The notes: a model not told the origin generated them from the letters alone. A stretch of DNA of 64,000 bases from Sphingobacterium corticibacterium (GCF_004208525.1 NZ_SGIT01000001.1:744001-808000), one strand, 5' to 3'; positions 55,449 to 63,935 are shown, counted from the stretch's first letter. Translations and numbers: made by a program.

Positions 55449-56915
55449 TCATCGCTGTGATTTCCGCACTTTGCTGTGTTTTCGGCTATAGAACCAATAG
55501 ATGGCGATACCGATAAGAAGCCATATTCCTAGGCGTTCCCAACTTTCTATCGGTAAAGATGCCATGAGGAGTAAACAGACAATAACGCCCAAAATAGGCA
55601 GGAATGGTACTAAAGGTGTTTTAAAAGGCCGTTCCAATTCGGGGTTTGTTTTGCGGAGAACTAATACACCGATACAGACAAGGGTAAAAGCAAATAACGT
55701 TCCTATACTGACCATATGGCCTAGGTCAGAAACAGGTACAAAGCCGGCAAATAAAGAAACAAATACCATAAATATCGCGTTTGTTTTCCATGGTGTCTGG
55801 TTCTTGGACAAATCGGAGAACATCTTTGGTAGTAGGCCGTCTTTGCTCATGGAGTAAAAAACCCGACTCTGTCCCAGCAACATCACGAGGATAACAGATG
55901 TATAGCCTGCAATGATGGTGATGATCAACGCTGTATTTAGAAAAGTATAACCTGTATTTGCAAATGCCGTGGCAACCGGCTTGGCGTCACCTTCGAAAGA
56001 TTTATAGTTTTCCAACCCGGTCATTACATAAGAGAAAAGTACATACAAAATCGTACATACGACAAGTGAACCGATAATACCGATAGGCATGCCGCGTTTG
56101 GGGTCTTTAGCTTCCTGTGCGGCAGTACTTACTGCGTCGAATCCGACGAAGGCAAAGAACAGCACGCCTGCTGCTCGCAAAATACCTGAAATACCAAATT
56201 CGCCGAAGTAGTCGCTGCGTAGGAATGCCCATAAACCCATTTCACCATTTTTCAACATTTCTTCTCCTTCATTCGTAGGGATAAAGGGTTTATGGTTGGA
56301 CGAATCAATGAAACTCCATCCCAATGTGATAAAAATAAGCACCACCGCCACTTTTAGAATGACCAGAATATTATTAACTGTCGACGATTCTTTTGTTCCT
56401 CTCATTAATAATAAGGACAATAAGCAGACAATAAGAATAGCCGGAATATTAACGTAGCCGCCTTCCCAAGGGCCTTTTAAAAATTCGTGCGGTATAGTGA
56501 GGCCGAAAGTCATTAAAAGCTCGTTGACATAATGCGACCAACTGACGGCTACCGTGGCACTGGCCAGCGCATATTCCAACACGAGGTCCCAGCCGATAAT
56601 CCATGCCATAAATTCACCCATCGTCGCGTAGGAATAAGTATAAGCACTACCGGCGACCGGAATCATAGAGGCAAACTCAGCATAACACAGTCCGGCAAAA
56701 GAACAGGCTACGGCAGCGATAATGAATGAAAGGATAACGGCAGGCCCTGCATTTTCAGCGGCAGCAATCCCCGTTAGGGAGAAGAGCCCTGCTCCAATAA
56801 TAGCGCCTACACCTAGAGAAACCAAGCCGGTACTTGAAAGTGTTCGTTTTAAGGTGTGCTCTCCACTTTCCTTCGCTTCCTGTATAATTTGTGGTATAGA
56901 CTTTTTATATAGCAT
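55449..56915 (-). CDS. APC family amino acid permease (cationic amino acid/YfnA-like)
   Basis: A 488-residue permease with about 12 TM helices and the APC TM1 motif SLGVGAIIGAGLFSLTGIAAAENAGPAVILSF, TM3 SAYTYSYATMGEFMAWIIGWDLVLEYALAS and TM6 FFAFVGFDAVSTAAQEAKDPKRGMPIGI, the pattern of the CAT/YfnA branch. Substrate probably a cationic or branched amino acid; not certain. An extra loop near residue 220 is hydrophilic. It ends 20 bases from the THX terminator. Confidence 0.9.
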   Translation of the reverse strand: MLYKKSIPQIIQEAKESGEHTLKRTLSSTGLVSLGVGAIIGAGLFSLTGIAAAENAGPAVILSFIIAAVACSFAGLCYAEFASMIPVAGSAYTYSYATMGEFMAWIIGWDLVLEYALASATVAVSWSHYVNELLMTFGLTIPHEFLKGPWEGGYVNIPAILIVCLLSLLLMRGTKESSTVNNILVILKVAVVLIFITLGWSFIDSSNHKPFIPTNEGEEMLKNGEMGLWAFLRSDYFGEFGISGILRAAGVLFFAFVGFDAVSTAAQEAKDPKRGMPIGIIGSLVVCTILYVLFSYVMTGLENYKSFEGDAKPVATAFANTGYTFLNTALIITIIAGYTSVILVMLLGQSRVFYSMSKDGLLPKMFSDLSKNQTPWKTNAIFMVFVSLFAGFVPVSDLGHMVSIGTLFAFTLVCIGVLVLRKTNPELERPFKTPLVPFLPILGVIVCLLLMASLPIESWERLGIWLLIGIAIYWFYSRKHSKVRKSQR

Positions 56916-56945
56916 AATATTATTATATATAGAGACAGTGCTTTC

Positions 56946-57644
56946 TTATTTCGTAGATTTAAATTTGCTGTAAGAATCAAGGACATAAGCCCGTACATCT
57001 TCTGGCGACGCTGTTTCGATAAATTCAAGTGAGGGGCGAAATTGTTCTCTAAAGAGTGCCATTTCTGTATCTGTAAGTGGTACAAGGGCACGAATAGCCT
57101 GTGCACTAAATAACCGATCCACTTTTCGATTATGTTGTTCTTCCAGTAGAAGATCGAGGTTATTGCGCGCCATTTTACTCTGCCTTCCGAATAAACGAGA
57201 AAGTGAAATCCGTAATCCACCACGGTTTTGCGATGCCTCGGTAACCTGTCCTTCAGTTTTAGCTTTTTCGATTTCGTATGCCAAACGACTGTCAGTAAGA
57301 CGACTGATAACAACCTCATCGATCGTGATGGTTTTACTGTCACGGATGAGATAGACCCGCTGTATCCCTTCTTGATAAACAAAAGCCGTGTCTATTTCAT
57401 ATCCCGGCTGTGTAAAAGTCAATAGATCATTGATTTGTCCGCCTACCGTAAAATTACCTTCCGTATCGGTCTGGGTGGTCTCGTTTGTCCGAAGGTTTTT
57501 AACGGTTACATCGCGCAACCGCTGACTGCTTTCCAGCTCGTGTACAATCCCTTTGATTTCCTGCCCATTGGCCGAACGGCTTATACCCAGCCCGGAAAGC
57601 AACAAAAGGAAAAGGAGCGCGTAATGTTGTATCTGTTTTCTCAT
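56946..57644 (-). CDS. Exported protein with carboxypeptidase-regulatory-like domain
   Basis: A 232-residue secreted protein (signal peptide to SANGQ). Residues 27-110 form a carboxypeptidase-D regulatory-like fold (GIVHELESSQRLRDVTVKNLRTNETTQTDTEGNFTVGG), often found on TonB-dependent receptors, but no receptor domain follows. The C-terminal half (KAKTEGQVTEASQNRGGLRISLSRLFGRQSKMARNN) is helical and charged. Role unknown. Upstream lies the M1 peptidase gene on the same strand, 41 bases away. Confidence 0.78.
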   Translation of the reverse strand: MRKQIQHYALLFLLLLSGLGISRSANGQEIKGIVHELESSQRLRDVTVKNLRTNETTQTDTEGNFTVGGQINDLLTFTQPGYEIDTAFVYQEGIQRVYLIRDSKTITIDEVVISRLTDSRLAYEIEKAKTEGQVTEASQNRGGLRISLSRLFGRQSKMARNNLDLLLEEQHNRKVDRLFSAQAIRALVPLTDTEMALFREQFRPSLEFIETASPEDVRAYVLDSYSKFKSTK

Positions 57645-57685
57645 GAATATTTGTCTATCTTATATCTTCTTATTTCTCACGCATC

Positions 57686-59635
57686 TTAATTATTGGGCCA
57701 CACGTTGTTATAGGGGTCCATGTCTGGATAAACATTGTCGGGATCAATAACCACACGCGTAAGCGCTTCGGTAGATTTCAGTTTAAAGCGCCAAGATGTA
57801 TTACGTTGCCATATCTCAACCGGAAGTTTTTTCCTTATTTTTTTTCCGGACACGGTGGTTGCTTCGATGACAACAGGCATGGCCATCTTTTGTAGATTAT
57901 CAATCGTTATAATAGCGCCATGTTTTGGGTCTAACCCCTCATATTCTACTGATCGGACAGCTTGATCCAATGCCCAGTTGTTTTTAAACCAACCACGCCA
58001 AAACCAAGCTAGATTTTCGCCTGTTTCATTTTCTATGGTACGAAAAAAATCATCGGGTGTAGGATGCTTGTATGCCCAATGCGCAATATACTTACGGAAT
58101 GCGCTGTCAAAACGCTCCGCACCAATTACCTCATCGCGTAACAAACGTAGGCCATAAGCAGGTTTGTAATAGGCAAGAATCCCAATATTTTTTTCTTTCA
58201 TATTTTGGGGAGAAGACATGATCGGTTCTAAATCAGGTCTGGAAAATGCCGGCGCCATACTATTACGATTTCCAAACTTTTTATGATATTCTCCCTTATT
58301 GAATTCCTCAGTCGATAAACCGTTGATAAACGTATTAAAGCCTTCATCCATCCATGCGTGAAGCCTTTCGTTGCTTCCTACAATCATTGGAAACCAGTTG
58401 TGTCCGAATTCGTGATCGGTTACGCCCCATAAGTTACCTGCTTTGGCGGTAGCGCCACAAAAAGAAATAGCCGGGTATTCCATCCCGCCGACGTTAGACG
58501 CCACATTGACAGCAACTGGGTAGGGGTATTCAAGCCATTTTTTGCTGTAATGTTCGATAGATGCCTTCGTATATTCCGTAGAACGCTCCCAAGCATTGCC
58601 ACCGTTACTTTCAGCAGGATAGGCAGAGAGGGCCAATGCAATTTTTCCACTAGGATTATTGATCCTCGCACCGTCAATAATAAAAGCTTTGGAAGAGGCC
58701 CAGGCGAAGTCATGCGCATTATCCAATTTATATTTCCAGGTTAGACGTTTCTTGTTCGGGCGTGAAGCAGCGTTGGTCACTTCTTCTGCCGATCGAATTA
58801 AGATTGTTCTTTCACTTTCAAATGCTTGTTTATATCGGGCAAGCTGCTCGGTGGTCCACACTTCTGCCGGATTAAGGAGCTCTCCACCTGCCACGACGAT
58901 GTGATCGGCAGGCGCTTCAATCTCTACGCGGTAATCTCCAAACTCCAGATAAAATTCACCCGGACCTGTATACGGTTCGGTATTCCAGCCTAAAATATCA
59001 TCATATACACATACGCGAGGATACCATTGCGCGATGGTGTATATCTTTCCATTCTTCGTGTCTAATATGCCTGTCCTGTCCGCTCCGTATTCCGGAACGG
59101 TGTATGAAAATTCCATTTCTAAGGTAACCGATTGACCGCCAGCTTTTAATACTTTAGGCAATTCCAATCGCATCCGAGTATCGATAACCTCGTAATTTGC
59201 CACTGAACCATCGGAAAAACGAAGATTTGTTAATTGAAATCCGCCATTGAAATCAGAGGCTGCCGAGCCATACCGACTATCTTGCAGCGGAATGGTCGCT
59301 TGTCCACGTGATGCCTCCTGAAAGAGGTTCTGATCCAGTTGAAACCAGAGATGTTGTAAATCATCCGGACTATTGTTGGTATAGTCGATGGTCAAATGCC
59401 CCGAAACGATATCGGTCTGTTCGTCGAGGGAAACACGGATGGTATAATCCGCTCTGTTTTGCCAGTAGGCATGTCCTGGTTTTCCACTAGCAGAACGATA
59501 GGGTGAGCCGTTTTGCGTATAAAAAATGGGATCGAAAGCTTCTGTATAGTCGTATACACTGTTCGTTTGTGCACTTACTTGGCCTATGGCCAGCATGACG
59601 GCACTCAACGAGGTACAAATTATTTTTTTAATCAT
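57686..59635 (-). CDS. M1 family zinc metallopeptidase
   Basis: A 649-residue exported aminopeptidase-type enzyme. Signal peptide ends VSAQ. An N-terminal M1 beta-sandwich leads to the catalytic domain with GGMEYP (substrate N terminus binding) and HEFGH followed 18 residues later by a glutamate (WMDEGF), completing the HEXXH-(18)-E zinc site. The C-terminal domain has the FWRGWFKNNW pattern typical of Bacteroidota members. It would trim peptides in the periplasm. The start MIKKIICTSL is preferred to a frame extension that runs into the ArsC-like gene. Confidence 0.92.
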   Translation of the reverse strand: MIKKIICTSLSAVMLAIGQVSAQTNSVYDYTEAFDPIFYTQNGSPYRSASGKPGHAYWQNRADYTIRVSLDEQTDIVSGHLTIDYTNNSPDDLQHLWFQLDQNLFQEASRGQATIPLQDSRYGSAASDFNGGFQLTNLRFSDGSVANYEVIDTRMRLELPKVLKAGGQSVTLEMEFSYTVPEYGADRTGILDTKNGKIYTIAQWYPRVCVYDDILGWNTEPYTGPGEFYLEFGDYRVEIEAPADHIVVAGGELLNPAEVWTTEQLARYKQAFESERTILIRSAEEVTNAASRPNKKRLTWKYKLDNAHDFAWASSKAFIIDGARINNPSGKIALALSAYPAESNGGNAWERSTEYTKASIEHYSKKWLEYPYPVAVNVASNVGGMEYPAISFCGATAKAGNLWGVTDHEFGHNWFPMIVGSNERLHAWMDEGFNTFINGLSTEEFNKGEYHKKFGNRNSMAPAFSRPDLEPIMSSPQNMKEKNIGILAYYKPAYGLRLLRDEVIGAERFDSAFRKYIAHWAYKHPTPDDFFRTIENETGENLAWFWRGWFKNNWALDQAVRSVEYEGLDPKHGAIITIDNLQKMAMPVVIEATTVSGKKIRKKLPVEIWQRNTSWRFKLKSTEALTRVVIDPDNVYPDMDPYNNVWPNN

Positions 59636-59639
59636 AGCA

Positions 59640-59990
59640 CTATGTAAGTTTGTCTTGGTATTCCTCCTCGTCGAAACCAAGTATAATCCCTTTAGGTGAT
59701 TCTATTAAGGGTCTCTTAATCATACTATTGTTTTTTAACAGTACGTGGTTGGCAGTAGCTGCATCCACGACTTCCGCTTGCTCTTCTGCGGACAGCTTTC
59801 GCCAGGTTGTTCCTTTTTTATTGACCAAGGATTCCCAAGATACTTTCTTTTCCCATCCCGTGAGCTGCTCCAAGGTTGCAGGCTCCTTTTTGTAGTCATG
59901 AAACGTATAAGAAATGTTGTTGTCATCCAGCCAGGTCAAGGCTTTTTTTACTGTGTTGCAATTCTTGATTCCGTATACCTGTAATGCCAT
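59640..59990 (-). CDS. ArsC/Spx-family thioredoxin-fold protein (YffB-like)
   Basis: A 116-residue protein of the arsenate reductase-related fold: QVYGIKNCNTVKKALTWLDDNNISYTFHDYKK and NNSMIKRPLIESPKGIILGFDEEEYQ. It keeps Cys11 but lacks the CXXC of Spx, as in YffB. It binds glutathione-like thiols or acts as a disulfide-related regulator; the true function is not known. Its ORF ends four bases before the M1 gene start, so cotranscription is likely. A TATCTTTA box at 60020-60027 is its probable promoter. Confidence 0.85.
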   Translation of the reverse strand: MALQVYGIKNCNTVKKALTWLDDNNISYTFHDYKKEPATLEQLTGWEKKVSWESLVNKKGTTWRKLSAEEQAEVVDAATANHVLLKNNSMIKRPLIESPKGIILGFDEEEYQDKLT

Positions 59991-60035
59991 TAGCTATTCT
60001 TTTAAATTCGTTGATGTGATAAAGATATTAATATT

Positions 60036-60500
60036 ATTAAAAATTAGTGGTGTTCTTTTCCGTTATTGTGTTGTTTCGTTTGCTATTTGTGCAGCAACGC
60101 GAATATATTGTGATACAAAACAAATTCCTTGTCCGGCTTTTTTGTTTTGTTATCCGGTGGTTTTCTTTCTCCGGGCAACAACATAAGTTTATCGTGGTAT
60201 AAAACAAATTCCTTGCCCGACTTTTTTGTTTTGTTGCCCGATGGTTTTCTTTCTCCGGGCAATAGCACAAGCTTATCGTGACATAAAACAAACTCCTTGC
60301 CCGACTTTTTTGTTTTGTTGCCCGATGTTCTTCTTTCGTAGGACAATAGCACAAGCTTATCGTGACATAAAACAAATTCCTTGCACGGCTTTTTTGTTTT
60401 GTTGCCCAATGTTTTTCTTTCTCAGGACAACAACGCAAGTTTATTGCCCCATTCTTTTGTTTTGTTGGACAACTTTTTTGCAAACTTGTCCGTTTTTTAT
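60036..60500. repeat. 84-base tandem repeat array
   Basis: Four contiguous units start at 60120, 60204, 60288 and 60372, each 84 bases long, with degenerate partial copies on both sides. Neighbouring units are about 90 percent identical. Each holds the sequence TTGCCCGA, a TTTTTTGTTTTG tract, and in unit 2 a perfect hairpin TTGCCCG / CGGGCAA (60234-60240 with 60256-60262). Because 84 is a multiple of three and the unit lacks stops in several frames, long open frames arise on both strands; I do not consider them genes. The array fills part of the 820-base space between divergent arsC-like and fba genes. Confidence 0.9.
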
Positions 60501-60598
60501 TTTCTGATTCCTTTGTTACTCAGGAACTAAAAACACCATTTAAACATATTTAAGTGCGGTTTTTTGAAGGGAATAGCGTTGAAAAAAACGTCTTCCAT

Positions 60599-60658
60599 GG
60601 GGTAATATCCTGCCAAAAAGATTTTTAAGGTTTCCTAATTTTGGCGGGATTTTATCCC
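60599..60658. other. Long imperfect hairpin between the array and fba
   Basis: 20-base arms (60599-60618, ending CCTGCCAAAA, and 60639-60658, beginning TTTTGGCGGG) pair with only one mismatch and two G-T pairs, around a 20-base loop. It is 90 bases upstream of the fba promoter. Sequence 60501-60598 and 60659-60747 shows nothing else recognisable. Confidence 0.65.
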
Positions 60659-60747
60659 AGTCGTTTAAAATAATTATCCTATATTAACGCCAGATGCCTG
60701 GTTATCAACATACGTTATACCGGGTGCTGTGTATTTAATACACTAAG

Positions 60748-60778
60748 TTGTAAAAAACAAAAAAACTCCCTACCTTTA
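60748..60778 (+). promoter_or_regulatory. fba promoter
   Basis: TTG (60748-60750) with a 20-base spacer and TACCTTTA (60771-60778, one mismatch at the last base), 32 bases before the fba ATG. Confidence 0.55.
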
Positions 60779-60810
60779 GTCGCAAATAACACAAGTAATA
60801 AAATAAAAAT

Positions 60811-61890
60811 ATGAGCCTAAAAGATTTTAAGGGTGTTTTAACCGGCGATCAAGTACAAGAACTATTTGAAATAGCTAAAGAACATAAGTTTGCATTACCT
60901 GCGGTCAACGTGATCGGAACAAATTCGATCAACGCTGTTTTGGAAACAGCGAAGGCGGTGAACTCACCGGTCATTATTCAATTATCCAATGGTGGAGCTC
61001 AGTTCTATGCTGGGAAATCATTGAATAACGACGGTTTGCAAGCCTGTATTTTGGGAGCTGTATCAGCTGCACAGCACGTACATTTGTTAGCGGAACATTA
61101 TGGAGTAGCTGTTATATTACATACTGACCATGCTGCCAAAAAATTGTTGCCATGGATTGACGGTCTTTTGGATGCGGGCGAAAAATTCTTCGCACAACAC
61201 GGAAAACCGTTGTTCTCTTCGCATATGTTAGATTTATCAGAGGAGCCAATTGAAGAGAATATAGAGATCTCCAGAAAATATTTAGAGCGCATGAAGCCGC
61301 TTGGTATGACGGTTGAAATTGAATTAGGTGTAACAGGCGGCGAGGAAGACGGTGTAGATAATACGGATGTAGATAGCTCAAAATTGTATACACAGCCGGA
61401 AGAAGTAGCTTATGCATATGAAGAGCTATCCAAAGTTTCCGATAAATTTACGGTAGCAGCGGCATTTGGTAATGTACATGGGGTATACAAGCCTGGTAAT
61501 GTGAAATTGCAACCGGTTATTTTACATAACTCACAAGAATATATCCGGGAGAAATTTAATTTATCTGCTGAGAAACCGGTAAATTTTGTTTTCCACGGTG
61601 GTTCTGGATCTTCGCCAGAAGAAATTGCAGAAGCGATTTCCTACGGCGCTATCAAAATGAATATTGATACAGACATGCAATGGGCATTCTGGGATGGTAT
61701 TCGCGCTTATGAAGCAAAAAATCGGGATTATTTGCAAGCCCAGATAGGGAACCCGGAAGGTGCGGATTCTCCAAATAAAAAATATTATGATCCGCGGGTT
61801 TGGCTGCGTAAAGGTGAAGAAACGTTTGTAGAACGTTTAAAACAAGCCTTCAGCGAATTAAACGCTATTGATGTAAATACGAAATTGTAA
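60811..61890 (+). CDS. Fructose-bisphosphate aldolase, class II
   Basis: A zinc-dependent aldolase of 359 residues that splits fructose 1,6-bisphosphate in glycolysis and runs backward in gluconeogenesis. Zinc ligands are visible in LHTDHAAKK, in FGNVHGVYKPGNVKL and in VFHGGSGSS; the DLSEEPIEENIE segment and the length match the E. coli FbaA type. Its upstream region is the long non-coding stretch with the repeat array. A strong terminator follows. Confidence 0.97.
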   Translation: MSLKDFKGVLTGDQVQELFEIAKEHKFALPAVNVIGTNSINAVLETAKAVNSPVIIQLSNGGAQFYAGKSLNNDGLQACILGAVSAAQHVHLLAEHYGVAVILHTDHAAKKLLPWIDGLLDAGEKFFAQHGKPLFSSHMLDLSEEPIEENIEISRKYLERMKPLGMTVEIELGVTGGEEDGVDNTDVDSSKLYTQPEEVAYAYEELSKVSDKFTVAAAFGNVHGVYKPGNVKLQPVILHNSQEYIREKFNLSAEKPVNFVFHGGSGSSPEEIAEAISYGAIKMNIDTDMQWAFWDGIRAYEAKNRDYLQAQIGNPEGADSPNKKYYDPRVWLRKGEETFVERLKQAFSELNAIDVNTKL

Positions 61891-61910
61891 CATTTACTAT
61901 TGATCGCTTA

Positions 61911-61949
61911 AAACTTAGCTTGCGGGCCACCGCGAGCTAAGTTTTTTTT
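61911..61949 (+). terminator. Intrinsic terminator after fba
   Basis: A 14-bp stem (AAACTTAGCTTGCG / CGCGAGCTAAGTTT, one G-T pair) with a six-base loop and T8. Confidence 0.9.
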
Positions 61950-62028
61950 ATGCCATCTTTTTCCTAAAATTTCCTAATAAATTTTTTTACATCACTCTTT
62001 TTGCTATATTTATAGAAGAACGATATAG

Positions 62029-62913
62029 ATGATGAATAAGCAACGGTTTTTAAGTTTTTTGGAGTTTGAGAAGCGTTATTCCTCCCATACCATTTTGGCT
62101 TATGCGTTGGAAATAGATCGTTTTCTCCACTTTCTATCAACCGAAGAAATCGTTTTTGAAGAGGTAGACTATCGGGTTATTCGACATTATTTGGCGGTAA
62201 TGAAAGAGAACGGTAGACAAGCTTCTAGTATTAACCGATCTATATCGTCCTTGCGTTCTTTTTATAAGTTTCTAGTCAGGGAAGGCGTTGTAACTTCAAG
62301 CCCTATGCAGTTGGTGCACGCACTTAAAACACCCCGGAAATTACCTGTGGTAGTCGAGCAGGAAAAAATAGTCGAATTGTTAGATAGGGGGGCAATGGAT
62401 TCGGAAAGCTTTGAGGAAGCACGTGACTTTATTATTTTAGAGTTATTGTTTGGCACGGGTATAAGACTTTCGGAATTGCTTGCGATTCAAGAACGCGATA
62501 TTGATACCTATAATCGGAGGATACGCATATTTGGAAAGCGGGGTAAAGAAAGGTTAGTGCCTGTACACCAAACACTGTTGGAAGAAATCAGACGCTATTT
62601 AATATTGAAATATGCACAAGATTTTAAAAACAAATCAACCTATTTAATCGTTACCAAAGAAGGAAAGCAGGCTTATCGTTCCTTGATTTATCGGACAGTA
62701 CGGCAATATCTAGGGCGTATTACCTCTCAGCAGAAAAAAAGTCCGCATGTATTACGACATACCTTTGCTACGACACTTTTGAATAATGGAGCGGATTTAA
62801 ATGCCATCAAGGAATTACTGGGACACGCTGGTTTAGCGGCAACACAAGTTTATACGCATAACTCTGTAGAAAGATTAAAATCTATTTATAAACAAGCCCA
62901 TCCAAAGGCTTAA
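62029..62913 (+). CDS. Tyrosine recombinase XerC/XerD-like
   Basis: A 294-residue site-specific recombinase with an N-terminal SAM-like core-binding domain and a C-terminal catalytic domain containing the R-K-H-R-H-Y set: GTGIRLSEL (Arg), GKRGKERLVPV (Lys), SPHVLRHTFATTLL (His, Arg), LGHAGLAATQVYTH (His, Tyr). Size and lack of extra domains indicate a chromosomal Xer enzyme acting at dif, not a phage integrase. ATG codons at 62029 and 62032 are both possible. hpf follows after 15 bases. Confidence 0.93.
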   Translation: MMNKQRFLSFLEFEKRYSSHTILAYALEIDRFLHFLSTEEIVFEEVDYRVIRHYLAVMKENGRQASSINRSISSLRSFYKFLVREGVVTSSPMQLVHALKTPRKLPVVVEQEKIVELLDRGAMDSESFEEARDFIILELLFGTGIRLSELLAIQERDIDTYNRRIRIFGKRGKERLVPVHQTLLEEIRRYLILKYAQDFKNKSTYLIVTKEGKQAYRSLIYRTVRQYLGRITSQQKKSPHVLRHTFATTLLNNGADLNAIKELLGHAGLAATQVYTHNSVERLKSIYKQAHPKA

Positions 62914-62928
62914 AAAAAAGGAGGAAAA

Positions 62929-63273
62929 ATGAACATTACTGTGCAATCTATCAAGTTTGATGCTGATCAAAAATTAGTTGATTTTATCAAAAAGAGAACA
63001 GCTAAGTTAGAACAGTTTTTGGACAACATCATCGAGAGCGTATGTTATCTTCGTTTGGAAAACGTAGACGATGAAGCCAACAAAGTGGTGGAATTGAAGA
63101 TGAACATACCTGGAAACCAATTATTTGCCAAAGCACAGGCGAAAAGTTTCGAAGAAGCAACTGATCTTGCCGTAGAATCACTACGACGACAGATCAATAA
63201 ACATAAGACGAAAACCAGGACAGCAGTAAGTAATCACAAGGAGTTATTGAGTAATCCGGAAGAGGAATTTTAA
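62929..63273 (+). CDS. hpf: Ribosome hibernation promoting factor / RaiA family
   Basis: A 114-residue short-form HPF that binds the small ribosomal subunit in starved cells and stabilises inactive ribosomes. It has the beta-alpha-beta-beta-beta-alpha fold with IKFDADQKLVDFIKKRTAKLEQFL and FAKAQAKSFEEATDLAVESLRRQINKHKTK, and lacks the C-terminal dimerisation domain of the long form. It is preceded by a full Shine-Dalgarno AAGGAGG, four bases before the ATG, uncommon in this phylum. Confidence 0.94.
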   Translation: MNITVQSIKFDADQKLVDFIKKRTAKLEQFLDNIIESVCYLRLENVDDEANKVVELKMNIPGNQLFAKAQAKSFEEATDLAVESLRRQINKHKTKTRTAVSNHKELLSNPEEEF

Positions 63274-63296
63274 AAGAAACAAATCAAAAAAGAGAG

Positions 63297-63323
63297 AAGC
63301 TGATCGAGAGATCAGCTTTTTTT
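63297..63323 (+). terminator. Intrinsic terminator after hpf
   Basis: A 9-bp perfect stem AAGCTGATC / GATCAGCTT with loop GAGA and a T7 tail, 23 bases after the hpf stop. Confidence 0.9.
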
Positions 63324-63344
63324 ATATATTTTGCAACTAATTTA

Positions 63345-63376
63345 TTTGGATTGAATCTGAATAACATCTATATTTG
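63345..63376 (+). promoter_or_regulatory. Promoter of the small conserved protein
   Basis: TTTG (63345-63348), a 20-base spacer and TATATTTG (63369-63376), full consensus, 20 bases before the ATG at 63397. Confidence 0.7.
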
Positions 63377-63396
63377 CTCAGCGAATTTTAACAACG

Positions 63397-63759
63397 ATGA
63401 TCTGTCCATTAGCACACGTAGAAGAAGTATTCAAAACAGCACACGGAACCGTGTACCAATGTAGTCGAAAAAACTGCTATTGGCTCGAATTTCAACATAC
63501 TACAACGGCCTTTAAGATTTCTGATTTCTTTCTATTAAAAAAACGTGTAGATGGGATGGATATTGCGCGTATGTTGGCAGATACTTCCCGTGCTGCCGAT
63601 TTTGAAATTATGATGCCTCACCGTACAGAAAGGTGTTTTATTCTTTCCGTTCAGGATATTCTAAATTTAAAGGAAATTTTGGCTGGAGCAAAGTTCATGA
63701 TAGAGCTAAACAGCGAAATAAAGAAGATCCTTCGTAAGGATGCTTTGCTTGTTATCTAG
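63397..63759 (+). CDS. Small conserved hypothetical protein (cysteine-containing)
   Basis: A 120-residue cytoplasmic protein. The N-terminal part has three cysteines (MICPLAHVEEV, and YQCSRKNCYWLEFQHTT), which could form a metal or redox site with His7; the rest is mixed helix/strand (FKISDFFLLKKRVDGMDIARML). I do not recognise a characterised family, though it has the look of a lineage-specific conserved protein. It has its own promoter and stands alone. Confidence 0.7.
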   Translation: MICPLAHVEEVFKTAHGTVYQCSRKNCYWLEFQHTTTAFKISDFFLLKKRVDGMDIARMLADTSRAADFEIMMPHRTERCFILSVQDILNLKEILAGAKFMIELNSEIKKILRKDALLVI

Positions 63760-63860
63760 TCTTTTAATTGTACTGATTCTAAACAAGTTAAGTCGGACGA
63801 GCTGTAATTTAGACTTAATTTGTATTGTATTTTCTTTATCCATTTTGAGTTTTCTTGGTT

Positions 63861-63868
63861 TATCTTTG
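63861..63868 (+). promoter_or_regulatory. Promoter -7 element of the ferritin-like gene
   Basis: TATCTTTG, exact consensus, with no good -33 box; the lack of one is often seen where an activator helps. Confidence 0.6.
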
Positions 63869-63872
63869 TACA

Positions 63873-63895
63873 AACAATGTGGGGAATACATTGTT
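63873..63895 (+). promoter_or_regulatory. Dyad in the leader of the ferritin-like gene (candidate operator)
   Basis: A perfect 8-bp inverted repeat AACAATGT / ACATTGTT with a seven-base spacer starts four bases after the -7 box, across the expected transcription start. Confidence 0.45.
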
Positions 63896-63935
63896 GTTTA
63901 TTAAAGTATATAAGATTATATTAAGCAAGATAAAT

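Noticed and set aside
60037-60483. Open frames of 148 and 108 residues on the minus strand and 93 on the plus strand through the 84-base array
   Set aside because: The same DNA is open in several frames on both strands simply because the repeat unit is a multiple of three and lacks stops; no promoter or start context favours any of them.
60036-60500. CRISPR array
   Set aside because: Repeats are directly contiguous with no unique spacers, the unit is 84 bases, and no cas gene is near.
62029-62913. Phage or ICE integrase
   Set aside because: Length, domain layout and pairing with hpf fit a chromosomal Xer recombinase; no att duplication or mobile genes are seen.
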